DNA from: CAWBLP01 sp963789495
GTDB lineage: Bacteria > Pseudomonadota > Alphaproteobacteria > Acetobacterales > Acetobacteraceae
Reading direction: 5' to 3'
Length of the DNA stretch: 64,000 bases
NCBI GenBank assembly: GCA_963789495.1
Contig: CAWBLP010000008.1
Location: forward strand, 1-64,000
Under the pieces are notes generated by a model. The model did no database searches. It had not been told where the DNA came from and worked only from the letters and a program-made list of their open reading frames with translations. Shown one piece after another: positions 56,950 through 64,000 of this stretch. The stretch's first letter is position 1. The number at the start of each line of letters is the position of its first letter. Made by a program: the position numbers and the translations under genes.

Positions 56950-56999
56950 CGGTCTGTGCCACGCATCCCACCCCTAAGCGGGATGCGTGGCACAGACCG
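56950..56999 (+). terminator. 20-bp perfect inverted repeat after the GT-C gene
   Basis: CGGTCTGTGCCACGCATCCC (56950-56969) and its exact complement (56980-56999) around loop ACCCCTAAGC, 7 bases past the stop codon. The RNA would form a very stable 20-bp stem. There is no T-tract, so it may act as a stabiliser, an intrinsic-like terminator or a protein site. Confidence 0.6.
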
Positions 57000-57079
57000 C
57001 GGAACTCTGCTTAGCTTCCGTCGATGCCGCCACTGGTTGGACCGCTGCGGGACGCAATGTTTCCTGGCAAGGATACGCC

Positions 57080-57883
57080 GTGAATCAGCCGAAGTCCGAG
57101 GCAGCAATGCGGGCCGACCCGGTTCGTGGGCTGCAACGTCGGTCGATCGGCATTACCTGCGCCATCGGCATTGTGCTGGTCCTGGTCATCGCGCTGGCGG
57201 CGCGCGCCGCCGACCCCTCGACCCTGTGGCATATCGTGCACGACCGCTGCGTGCCGCATCAGCAGCAGGACCATGATCCGGCGCCCTGCACAGCCGTCGA
57301 CCTCGCCGGCGGCTATGCCGTCTTGAAGGACATCCGTGGCGACCTGCAATTCCTGCTGATTCCGACAGCGCGCGTGAGCGGCATCGATGATCCGTCGATT
57401 CTAGCGCCCGATGCGCCGAATTACTGGCAGCCCGCATGGCAGGCCCGCCGCTATGTCGAGCAGCGGGCCGGCCACGCCCTGCCGCGCGACGTCGTTTCAC
57501 TCGCCATCAATTCCGCGGCCGGTCGGTCGCAGGACCAGTTGCATATCCACGTCGATTGCCTGCGCGCCGATGTAAATGCGGCCTTGCACGCCCATCAGGC
57601 GGCCGTTGGACCGGATTGGACGCCCTTCCCGGTTGCATTGGCCGGCACACGCTATCGCGCAATGCGGATCGAGCAGGACGACCTGGCCGACGCCAACCCC
57701 TTCCTGCTGCTCGCGAAATCGGTGCCGGCCGCGGAAATGCGCTGGCATACACTGGTGGTTGCCGGCGCCACGTTCGGCAACCGACCTGGCTTCATCCTGC
57801 TGGACGGTCGCGCCGATCTGGCCGCCGGCGATCGTGGCCATGGGGAAGCACTGCAGGATCACAATTGTGTGTCAGGACGATAG
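57080..57883 (+). CDS. cdh: CDP-diacylglycerol diphosphatase
   Basis: A 267-residue protein of the Cdh family. A signal-anchor helix (SIGITCAIGIVLVLVIALAARAA) leads into WHIVHDRCVPHQQQ, then PCTAVDLAGGYAVLKDIRG, YVEQRAGHALPRDVVSLAIN, and SQDQLHIHVDCLRADV (HIT-like HxHxD), ending NPFLLLAKSV. The enzyme hydrolyses CDP-diacylglycerol to CMP and phosphatidate in the inner membrane. GTG 57080 is chosen: AAGGA is 6 bases upstream and the family region starts after it. It follows the GT-C gene and precedes a lipoprotein and a hybrid kinase on the same strand. Confidence 0.9.
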   Translation: MNQPKSEAAMRADPVRGLQRRSIGITCAIGIVLVLVIALAARAADPSTLWHIVHDRCVPHQQQDHDPAPCTAVDLAGGYAVLKDIRGDLQFLLIPTARVSGIDDPSILAPDAPNYWQPAWQARRYVEQRAGHALPRDVVSLAINSAAGRSQDQLHIHVDCLRADVNAALHAHQAAVGPDWTPFPVALAGTRYRAMRIEQDDLADANPFLLLAKSVPAAEMRWHTLVVAGATFGNRPGFILLDGRADLAAGDRGHGEALQDHNCVSGR

Positions 57884-57919
57884 CGATTCGTACTGCCGCA
57901 TGTGCTACTGTTGCATTGC

Positions 57920-58477
57920 ATGGATGCGCATCAAACTGGTCGACGGATCGCCGCGTTGCTGAGGAGGTCGCGTCTCGTGTGGGCGGCCACGCTGCTGGCG
58001 GCGTCCTGCGCCAGCCAGCCGGCGAAGCTGCCACCACCCCCACCTGAACCACCGCCGCCGCCCCCCCGCGCGGTTCGGCCGATGGTGCACGCCGGTTGGT
58101 CGTTCCAGACCAGCTCCGATGCCTGCATCGCCGTCGCGGCGTCCGGTCGGACCAAGGTAGAGGTGACGGTCCGGCGCAAGACGCCGATCCGGCTCAGCGT
58201 CGCGCTCGCGACCGCGACCGCCGCAACCGGTAATCCGGTGGCGCATTTTCACGGCCCGGCCGGTACCTGGGCGATTCGCGGCGGTCACGCCGGAGATCGT
58301 GAACTGATGTTCGTAATGGGGCATGATGAGGCTTCGCTCAGCCGCGTGCTCATGCTGCTCAGCGGCGGCGTGCTCGATCTTCAGTCCCCTGACAAGGACT
58401 TACCGGTCATCACGCTGATGGAATCAGGGGCCGACGGCCAGCGATGGTTCCGCTGTGCCCGTGGCATCGTTATCTAA
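57920..58477 (+). CDS. Pro-rich lipoprotein, function unknown
   Basis: About 185 residues. Signal with lipobox WAATLLAASC (Cys about residue 26), then a Pro-rich linker (KLPPPPPEPPPPPPRAVRP) and a compact domain: AGWSFQTSSDACIAVAASGR, VRRKTPIRLSVALATAT, RELMFVMGHDEASLSRVL, and a C-terminal WFRCARGIVI. The linker would let the domain reach through peptidoglycan. ATG 57920 or 57902 could start it. It precedes the large hybrid kinase by 93 bases. I do not recognise the domain; a sensor or adaptor role with the kinase is only a guess. Confidence 0.65.
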   Translation: MDAHQTGRRIAALLRRSRLVWAATLLAASCASQPAKLPPPPPEPPPPPPRAVRPMVHAGWSFQTSSDACIAVAASGRTKVEVTVRRKTPIRLSVALATATAATGNPVAHFHGPAGTWAIRGGHAGDRELMFVMGHDEASLSRVLMLLSGGVLDLQSPDKDLPVITLMESGADGQRWFRCARGIVI

Positions 58478-58570
58478 CTGTGACACCGGATTGGTACCTG
58501 CGGCGGAGACTGGGAAATCCTATGCAACCAGCACACCGCTAACGCTAAGAAATTCGACAGAGGGCAGATC

Positions 58571-61500
58571 GTGGTGAATCGCCGACGCTCCGTCCGCACG
58601 GTCCCGCAGCACGTCACCTTGCGAACGGTCTTGGTTCTTATGATGGGCTTGCTGCTGCTCGGCGCCTGGGCGGCGCTGGCCGGTGTGCAGCTGGTGCAGG
58701 CCGGACGGCATGCCAGCCGGCAGGCAGCCCTGGTGGCCGATGGCGTGGCCGGCAGCATCGACGCCGCGCTGGCCCGGTTCGCCGAACAGGTGCAGGTGGT
58801 CCGGCCGGGTGACTTCGCCGGTGCCGACCGGGTGTCACAGACCGCGCGCCTGCTGCGCTTCCAGATCCTGCTGCCCGCGACCGCAACATTCATGATCGGT
58901 GCCGACGGACAATTGCTGGCCGCCTCCGCGCCGTTCACCCGGCAGGACGCGGCGGTGGCGGACGCGCCGTGGTTCCGCCGCGCCCTGGCGGCGCCGCCCG
59001 ACCTGCTCGCGGCACAGCGGCTGGACCGGCCCTGGTTCGGCACCGAGGACGGGATCGTGCTGGCCCGCACGGTGGTCGACGCCACCGGAAAACCGGTCGG
59101 TCTGATCGGCGCGCTGCTGCCGCAGGGACGGCTGCAGGGACTGGTCTCGCCGGACTGGCTGAGCACCGGGACCTCCATCAGCCTCGGCAATGGCGGCGAG
59201 AACGGCCCGCTGCTGGTCGGCGCCGACCCGGCGCTGAACCCCGGCGCGACCATGGGGCAGTCCCTCGCCGTCAAGCTCGACGTGCTGCGCCGGCTGGACG
59301 AGCCGACGCATTGGTCCGCCCAGGCCCCGCTGCACCGGCTCGACGGAACGGTGACCGCGTCGCTGTCGCCGGACGCGGTGCTCGCCAACCGACCGTTCGA
59401 CACGCTGGTGCTGGTGGCCGGCGGATTGCTGCTGGCCGCCTGGCTGGTCGCCATCGGCCTGGCCATTCCGCGCCGCCGCCCCGGTCGCCCGGTCGCGGCC
59501 GTGGTCGGGTTCGGCAACGATTGGCAGCTCGTGCTGGATGCGACCGGAATCGTGCGGGAGACGCGTGGCCTGGTGCCCGACGCGCTGGCGGGCGCCACGG
59601 GGCAGCCCCTGCTCGCGGCGCTCGGCCTCGCCGCGGACGCCCCGGAAGCCCGGCAGATCGACGAGGCGCTGCGGCGCCAGGTCGCCGTCACCGACCTGAC
59701 GGTGCGGCTCGGGACCGGCGAGACAGCACCGGTCTGCCGGATTTCGCTGGCGGCCGATACGCCGGACGGCTTCCTGTGCAGCGGACGCGACATCACCGCC
59801 GAGGTGGCCGCAACCGCCGCCCAGGAGCTTGCCACCGCCAAAACCGCTGAGGCCCGCCACGACCAGGAGCGGCTGCTCACCTCCCTCGGGCACGACATGC
59901 GCACGCCGATGACCAGCATCATGGGGATCTGCGAGCTGCTGCTGGATGGCGAACTGGAACAGGAGCAGCGCACCTGGCTGGAGCGCGTGCATGGCAGCTG
60001 CGGCGCGTTGCTGGGCATGCTGAACGGGTTGTTGGAGGTGGCCGGCGGCGAGGTCGGCCGCGGTGCCCTGCTGCGCGAGCCGGTGGATGTCACCGCCCTG
60101 GTGCAGGAGGTGGTGGACGTGCTGCGGCCGCAGGCCCGCGACAAGGGGCTGGAGCTGCGCGCAAGCTGCGACGACCTGCTGCGCGGGCAGTGGCTGCTGG
60201 ATCCGATCCGACTGCGCCAGGTGGTGTTCAACCTCGCCAGCAACGCGGTGAAATTCACCGCCAGCGGCCGGGTGGAAATCCGCGCCTCGGCGGTCCCGTC
60301 CGATGGGCGGAGCCGGTTGCGCATCGCGGTGTCCGACACCGGCCCGGGCATCGACCCGGGCGAGCGCGAGCAGATCTTTGAGCGGTTCAAGCGGGGGCGG
60401 GCCCAGGAAGGCAGCGGCCAGGGTGGGCTTGGCCTCGGTCTCGCGCTGTGCCGGGAGAATGCGACCCTCATGAGCGGCGCCATTACCCTGCAGAGCGCCC
60501 TCGGCGTCGGCTCCGAATTCACCTTCGAATGCCCGGCCGATCCGGTGGCGGCGCAGGACCGGCCGATGCCGTTCGCCGGCCGGACCGCGCTGATCGTCGC
60601 CGACGACGACCCCGCCACCCGCGCCTTGGCTAGCCAGCTCAGCGAGACCGGGCTGCTGGTGGAGACCGCACCCGACGGCTATCTCGGCCTGGCACTGGCC
60701 GAACGGCTGGAAGCGCAGCGCGGTGCGGTCGACCTCGTGGTGCTGCAGGGCAACCTGCCGGGCATGCCGGGCGAGGTGTTCATCCTGCGCCTGCGCGCCA
60801 CGCCCTTCGGCCGCCGCGCCGTCGTGGTCTGGGTCGGCAAGGGCGCCGAGACAGCGCAGGTGGATGCCAGCGTCCCGGCGCGCGACCCCTACCAGATCGC
60901 CGCGATCGCGAAGCAGCTGCTGGCGGAGCGGCCATCCTTCGACCTGCTGGAGCCGAACGTGTCGCTGTTCCGCGGCGGCCGCGTGCTGCTGGCCGAGGAC
61001 GACAAGGCCAACCAGGCCCTGCTCGCCGCGGCGATGTCCCGGCGCGGCTTCGCGGTGTTCATCGCCAACGATGGCGAGGAGGCGGTGCGGCTGGCCTCGC
61101 GCGACAGTTTCGATGCGATCGTGATGGACCTGCAGATGCCCGGCCTGGACGGATTCGCCGCCACGCAGCGCATCCGGGCGCTGCCGAACCGTGGCGCGAC
61201 TGTGCCGATCATCGCCCTGACCGCGTTGCAGGGCGCCAGGCTGCGCCAGCGCTGCAGCGACGCCGGCTTCACTTCGGTGCTGGAGAAGCCGGTCAATCTG
61301 GATCGGCTGACCGCGACCCTGCATCGCTGGATCGGCCAGGGCCGGAGCGAGACCGTGGCGGAGGCGCCGGAGCCCGGCACGATCGACTATGTGGCCGATG
61401 TCTCGGCCGCGTTCCTGGAGGAAATGGTGGCCGTTGTCGGCCTGGACCGGGCCAGGGCGTGCGTTGCCGAGTTCATCACCGACGCCACCGCCCGCTGCAC

Positions 61501-61768
61501 CCGGCTCAGCGAACTGCTGCCGGGCTGGGAGGTGGACGCGATCCTGCGCAGCTGCGAGGAAATCAGCGGCATGGCGGAGACCTGCGGCGCTCTGGCGCTG
61601 GGCGAACTGCTGGAGGAGATCGCCGATGCGGCTACCCGTAGCGACGCCGAATCGGCCGAACGTCTGATCGGGCGACTGGATACCGTGGTGGCCCGCTTGC
61701 CGATCGCGATGGCAGCCTGCCTGGACGACGTCGCGCGGCGCTGGTCACGCGACAGCAAGGCCGCCTGA
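58571..61768 (+). CDS. Large hybrid histidine kinase with degenerate receiver and HPt
   Basis: A 1065-residue sensor. Two membrane helices bracket a periplasmic sensor (about residues 20-35 and 278-300). DHp: DQERLLTSLGHDMRTPM (His441). CA: RLRQVVFNLASNAVKFTA, SDTGPGIDPGE, GGLGLGLAL. Receiver 1 begins TALIVADDDPATRAL but its phosphoacceptor is Gln (Q726, VDLVVLQGNLPG), so it cannot be phosphorylated there. Receiver 2 is normal: RVLLAEDDKAN, D853 in DAIVMDLQMPGLDG, Lys in SVLEKPVN. The C-terminal HPt-like helix has CEEISGMAETCGAL, with Glu where His should be. The start is GTG 58571. Output must leave via receiver 2 or an external HPt. Confidence 0.88.
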   Translation: MVNRRRSVRTVPQHVTLRTVLVLMMGLLLLGAWAALAGVQLVQAGRHASRQAALVADGVAGSIDAALARFAEQVQVVRPGDFAGADRVSQTARLLRFQILLPATATFMIGADGQLLAASAPFTRQDAAVADAPWFRRALAAPPDLLAAQRLDRPWFGTEDGIVLARTVVDATGKPVGLIGALLPQGRLQGLVSPDWLSTGTSISLGNGGENGPLLVGADPALNPGATMGQSLAVKLDVLRRLDEPTHWSAQAPLHRLDGTVTASLSPDAVLANRPFDTLVLVAGGLLLAAWLVAIGLAIPRRRPGRPVAAVVGFGNDWQLVLDATGIVRETRGLVPDALAGATGQPLLAALGLAADAPEARQIDEALRRQVAVTDLTVRLGTGETAPVCRISLAADTPDGFLCSGRDITAEVAATAAQELATAKTAEARHDQERLLTSLGHDMRTPMTSIMGICELLLDGELEQEQRTWLERVHGSCGALLGMLNGLLEVAGGEVGRGALLREPVDVTALVQEVVDVLRPQARDKGLELRASCDDLLRGQWLLDPIRLRQVVFNLASNAVKFTASGRVEIRASAVPSDGRSRLRIAVSDTGPGIDPGEREQIFERFKRGRAQEGSGQGGLGLGLALCRENATLMSGAITLQSALGVGSEFTFECPADPVAAQDRPMPFAGRTALIVADDDPATRALASQLSETGLLVETAPDGYLGLALAERLEAQRGAVDLVVLQGNLPGMPGEVFILRLRATPFGRRAVVVWVGKGAETAQVDASVPARDPYQIAAIAKQLLAERPSFDLLEPNVSLFRGGRVLLAEDDKANQALLAAAMSRRGFAVFIANDGEEAVRLASRDSFDAIVMDLQMPGLDGFAATQRIRALPNRGATVPIIALTALQGARLRQRCSDAGFTSVLEKPVNLDRLTATLHRWIGQGRSETVAEAPEPGTIDYVADVSAAFLEEMVAVVGLDRARACVAEFITDATARCTRLSELLPGWEVDAILRSCEEISGMAETCGALALGELLEEIADAATRSDAESAERLIGRLDTVVARLPIAMAACLDDVARRWSRDSKAA

Positions 61769-61769
61769 G

Positions 61770-62105
61770 CAGAACTCGGTGGCCGGGGTCCCCCGCCGTG
61801 TGGTGGGGCACGGCAAGCGGCGGGGGCGTTGCCCCCGAAACCCCCATCAAGGGGCGCTGCCTCTTGAAACCCCGCCAAGGGCCCGGCCCTTGGAACCGAC
61901 TCTGTTTGGGGTGTGGAGGGGGCTGGTCGTGATGGGGAATTGGTCCAAGGCGCTCGCGCCCCTTCCACACCCCAAACCGATTTGATTGCAAAGGCGAGCC
62001 TTTGCTGGAGGTCCAAGGAGGCAAAGCCTCCTGGTGGGGTTCGGGGTAAAGCCTCGATCGCTTCCACGCCCCGCCACACAACGCGGACCGGATCACGCAG
62101 TTCTG
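61770..62105 (-). repeat. Modular palindromic repeat element, copy D (inverted)
   Basis: Starts 2 bases after the kinase stop and reads in the opposite orientation to copies A-C: GGGGGCGTTGCCCCC, AAGGGGCGCTGCCTCTT, CCAAGGGCCCGGCCCTTGG, GTTTGGGGTGTGGA / TCCACACCCCAAAC around the variable centre, GCAAAGGCGAGCCTTTGC, AGGAGGCAAAGCCTCCT. Outer ends CAGAACT (61770) and AGTTCTG (62105) with GTGTGGYGGGGC inside form a terminal inverted repeat. The large arm pair has complementary changes relative to copy B. Confidence 0.85.
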
Positions 62106-62142
62106 CACGCCGCGAAGCGTCGGCAGATGGCAGGCTGTATGC

Positions 62143-62607
62143 ATGGCCTATTACACCAAAGTGCTGCAGCCCGATGAGACCGTACGGATCGTCGGCCGAC
62201 TGCATTGGACGATCTATCTCGGGGCATTGCTGCTGCCGCTGTTGGCTGCCATCGCCGCGCTCGGGTCGCTCTGGGTGCCGGAGTCCGACTGGCGCTTCTA
62301 CCTGCGCCTTGTCGCCGCGGTGATTGCGGCGATCGGCCTGCTGCAGTTCCTCGCGATCGCGGTCCGCCGCCACACGACGGAGATCGTGGTGACCGACCGT
62401 CGGGTGATCTACAAGCGCGGCCTGCTGGCGCGGCATACCGTCGAGATCAATGTCAGCAAGATCGAGACGGTGGATGTGGAGCAGAGCATCGGCGCCAGGA
62501 TGTTCGGCTATGGCACCCTGATGATCCACGGCACCGGATCGGGATTCGAGCCGCTGGCGCGGGTCGGAGCACCGCTGGCCATCCGCAACGCCATCGTGGC
62601 CGGGTAG
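62143..62607 (+). CDS. PH domain-containing membrane protein (YdbS-like)
   Basis: A 154-residue protein. It begins MAYYTKVLQPDETVRIVGRL, has two membrane helices (IYLGALLLPLLAAIAALGSL and FYLRLVAAVIAAIGLLQFLA), then a bacterial PH domain: EIVVTDRRVIYKRGLLARHT, VEINVSKIETVDVEQSIGARMFGYGTLMIHGTG. The YdbS/YdbT group is membrane-bound and of uncertain role. It follows repeat copy D and is 95 bases before gatC, transcribed with it or separately. Confidence 0.85.
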   Translation: MAYYTKVLQPDETVRIVGRLHWTIYLGALLLPLLAAIAALGSLWVPESDWRFYLRLVAAVIAAIGLLQFLAIAVRRHTTEIVVTDRRVIYKRGLLARHTVEINVSKIETVDVEQSIGARMFGYGTLMIHGTGSGFEPLARVGAPLAIRNAIVAG

Positions 62608-62702
62608 CGCGCCGCACCGGTCGTGCCGCGCAGGCGCGCCGGTTGAACCGCCCCTCCCCGCCCGGTAAGTTGCCGGTTGGTTTCCCACACAAGAGAGCCT
62701 GC

Positions 62703-62990
62703 ATGTCGCTCGATCCCGCGACCATCCGTCGCATCGCCACCCTCGCTCGCATCCACGTCGACGACAGCGAAATCCCCGCGCTGCAGGCGGAGCTGAACGG
62801 CATCCTCGGCTGGATCGAGCAGCTCAACGCGGTGAACGTGGACGGGGTGGAGCCGCTTACCGGCGGCGCGCGCATGGCGCTGAAGATGCGCGAGGATGCG
62901 GTGACCGACGGCGCCTATCCCGACCAGGTGCTGGGCAATGCCCCCGATCGCGCCGACAACTTCTATGCGGTGCCCAAGGTGGTGGAGTGA
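62703..62990 (+). CDS. gatC: Asp-tRNA(Asn)/Glu-tRNA(Gln) amidotransferase subunit GatC
   Basis: A 95-residue GatC, the small scaffold of the GatCAB amidotransferase. Family marks: TIRRIATLARIHVDDSEIPAL, ILGWIEQLNAVNVDGVEPL, and the tail DRADNFYAVPKVVE that wraps GatA. The stop overlaps the gatA start by one base (TGATG). GatCAB makes Gln-tRNA(Gln) (and Asn-tRNA) from the misacylated forms, standard in alphaproteobacteria. Confidence 0.95.
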   Translation: MSLDPATIRRIATLARIHVDDSEIPALQAELNGILGWIEQLNAVNVDGVEPLTGGARMALKMREDAVTDGAYPDQVLGNAPDRADNFYAVPKVVE

Positions 62991-64000
62991 TGCTCACCGA
63001 TCTGACGATCGCGCAGGCCCGCGACGGGTTGCGGGCCAAAGAATTCACCGCCGAGGAATTGACGCTGGCGCATCTGCACGCAATCGAGGCGCTGAACCCG
63101 CGGCTCAACGCCTATATCACTGTCAGCCACGCGCAGGCGGTGGACCAGGCGCGCGCCGCCGACGCCGCCCTGGCGCGGGGTGAGACCCGCGCGCTGACCG
63201 GCATTCCGCTGGCGATCAAAGATCTGTTCTGCACCGCGGGCGTGCGCACCACCGCCGGCAGCCGGATTCTCGGGCCGTTCGTGCCGCCCTATGAAAGCAC
63301 GGTCACCGCCAACCTGCTGCGCGACGGCGCCATCTTCCTCGGCAAGACGAACATGGACGAGTTCGCCATGGGCTCGTCCAACATGACCTCCGCCTACGGC
63401 CCAGTGGAAAACCCGTGGAAGCGGCGGCAGGACAACGCGGCGGTGCTGGTGCCCGGCGGGTCCTCCGGCGGATCGGCGGCGGCGGTCTCGGCGCGGTTGG
63501 CAATGGGCGGCACCGGCACCGATACCGGCGGATCGATCCGCCAGCCGGCCTCGTTCTGCGGCATCGTCGGCGCCAAGCCGACCTATGGGCGCTGCTCGCG
63601 CTGGGGCGTGGTGGCGTTCGCCTCCTCGCTGGACCATCCCGGCCCGTTCGCCCGCACCGTGCGCGACACCGCCATTCTGCTCGGCTCGATGGCCGGCCAC
63701 GACCCAAAGGATTCCACCAGCGCCGACCGGCCGGTGCCGGACTACGAGGCCGCCTGCGCGCGCGGGGTAAAAGGACTGCGCATCGGCGTGCCGCGCGAGT
63801 ACCGCTCCGAAGGCATGCCGGCGGAGATCGAAGCGCTGTGGCAGCAGGGCGTGGCCTGGCTACGCGACGCCGGCGCCGAGATCGTCGACGTTTCGCTGCC
63901 GCACACCAAATACGGGCTGCCCACCTACTACATCGTCGCCCCGGCCGAAGCATCGTCCAACCTGGCGCGCTATGACGGGGTGCGGTTCGGGCTGCGTGCG
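62990..64000 (+). CDS. gatA: Asp-tRNA(Asn)/Glu-tRNA(Gln) amidotransferase subunit GatA, partial at window end
   Basis: The first 337 codons of GatA, open at the window edge. The amidase signature is complete: catalytic Lys77 in GIPLAIKDLF, the Ser-rich VPGGSSGGSAAAV with cis-Ser158, and nucleophile Ser182 in GTDTGGSIRQPASF. TNMDEFAMGSSNMTSAYGPV and NPWKRRQDNAAVLVPGG are typical. It hydrolyses glutamine for the GatB transamidation site. The rest of the gene, and normally gatB, would follow beyond 64000. Confidence 0.97.
   Translation, partial: MLTDLTIAQARDGLRAKEFTAEELTLAHLHAIEALNPRLNAYITVSHAQAVDQARAADAALARGETRALTGIPLAIKDLFCTAGVRTTAGSRILGPFVPPYESTVTANLLRDGAIFLGKTNMDEFAMGSSNMTSAYGPVENPWKRRQDNAAVLVPGGSSGGSAAAVSARLAMGGTGTDTGGSIRQPASFCGIVGAKPTYGRCSRWGVVAFASSLDHPGPFARTVRDTAILLGSMAGHDPKDSTSADRPVPDYEAACARGVKGLRIGVPREYRSEGMPAEIEALWQQGVAWLRDAGAEIVDVSLPHTKYGLPTYYIVAPAEASSNLARYDGVRFGLRA

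Noticed and set aside
61380..61768. Functional HPt domain at the kinase C-terminus
   Set aside because: The histidine position is occupied by Glu in CEEISG, so phosphotransfer there is not supported.

Overview
This is a high-GC (roughly two-thirds G+C) chromosomal window from an alphaproteobacterium, most likely a member of the Rhodospirillales/Acetobacteraceae. The evidence is a perfect alphaproteobacterial SOS box (GTTC-N7-GTTC) upstream of lexA, the ispH-hpnH hopanoid pair, a RibA with a long extra N-terminal domain, and PqiABC- and Liv-type transporters in alphaproteobacterial style. No species can be named from the sequence alone.

Layout. 1-1212: a decayed accessory stretch (ISAzo13-type transposase remnant joined to a yedK tail, one small conserved gene) ending at a tRNA-Thr. 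1434-5081: pqiABC, an MCE lipid-transport system. 5169-11075: a branched-chain amino acid type ABC transporter (livH, livM, livG, livF, livK) with a degenerate AMP-ligase-like gene inside the operon. 11409-16648: a glycine-zipper lipoprotein and a Ugp-type sugar/glycerol-phosphate ABC transporter. 16677-18844: HxlR regulator, tautomerase, GFA-like and SRPBCC genes. 19291-25075: lutBC and dnaE. 25528-29627: gabD, a broken pentapeptide-repeat gene and an MCP-PilZ chemoreceptor. 29790-35088: isoprenoid/hopanoid block (dxs-ispA divergent from ispH-hpnH). 35089-36538: gene-free, partly AT-rich. 36539-43887: MFS transporter, L,D-transpeptidase, ribA, an orphan response regulator, an IS4-family insertion, xthA and a FAH hydrolase. 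44115-48882: phosphotransferase, acyl-CoA dehydrogenase, SDR, GST and an unknown gene. 49003-55115: lexA, moeA, a His-rich PadR regulator, an SDR and a Cache-type hybrid kinase. 55363-61768: GT-C membrane protein, CDP-diacylglycerol diphosphatase, lipoprotein and a large hybrid kinase. 62143-64000: PH-domain protein, gatC and the start of gatA.

Three things stand out. First, four copies of a 220-340 bp modular repeat, built from six or seven nested palindromes with paired-arm covariation between copies, lie at gene ends, three of them between convergent genes; one copy has an IS4-family element inserted inside a palindrome with an 11-bp target duplication. Second, seven genes are each broken by one extra base and none by a missing base, which looks more like insertion-biased sequencing error than decay. 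Third, a His-rich YqjI-like PadR regulator has a promoter, an AT-rich palindromic operator and an apparently leaderless start packed into about 45 bp.
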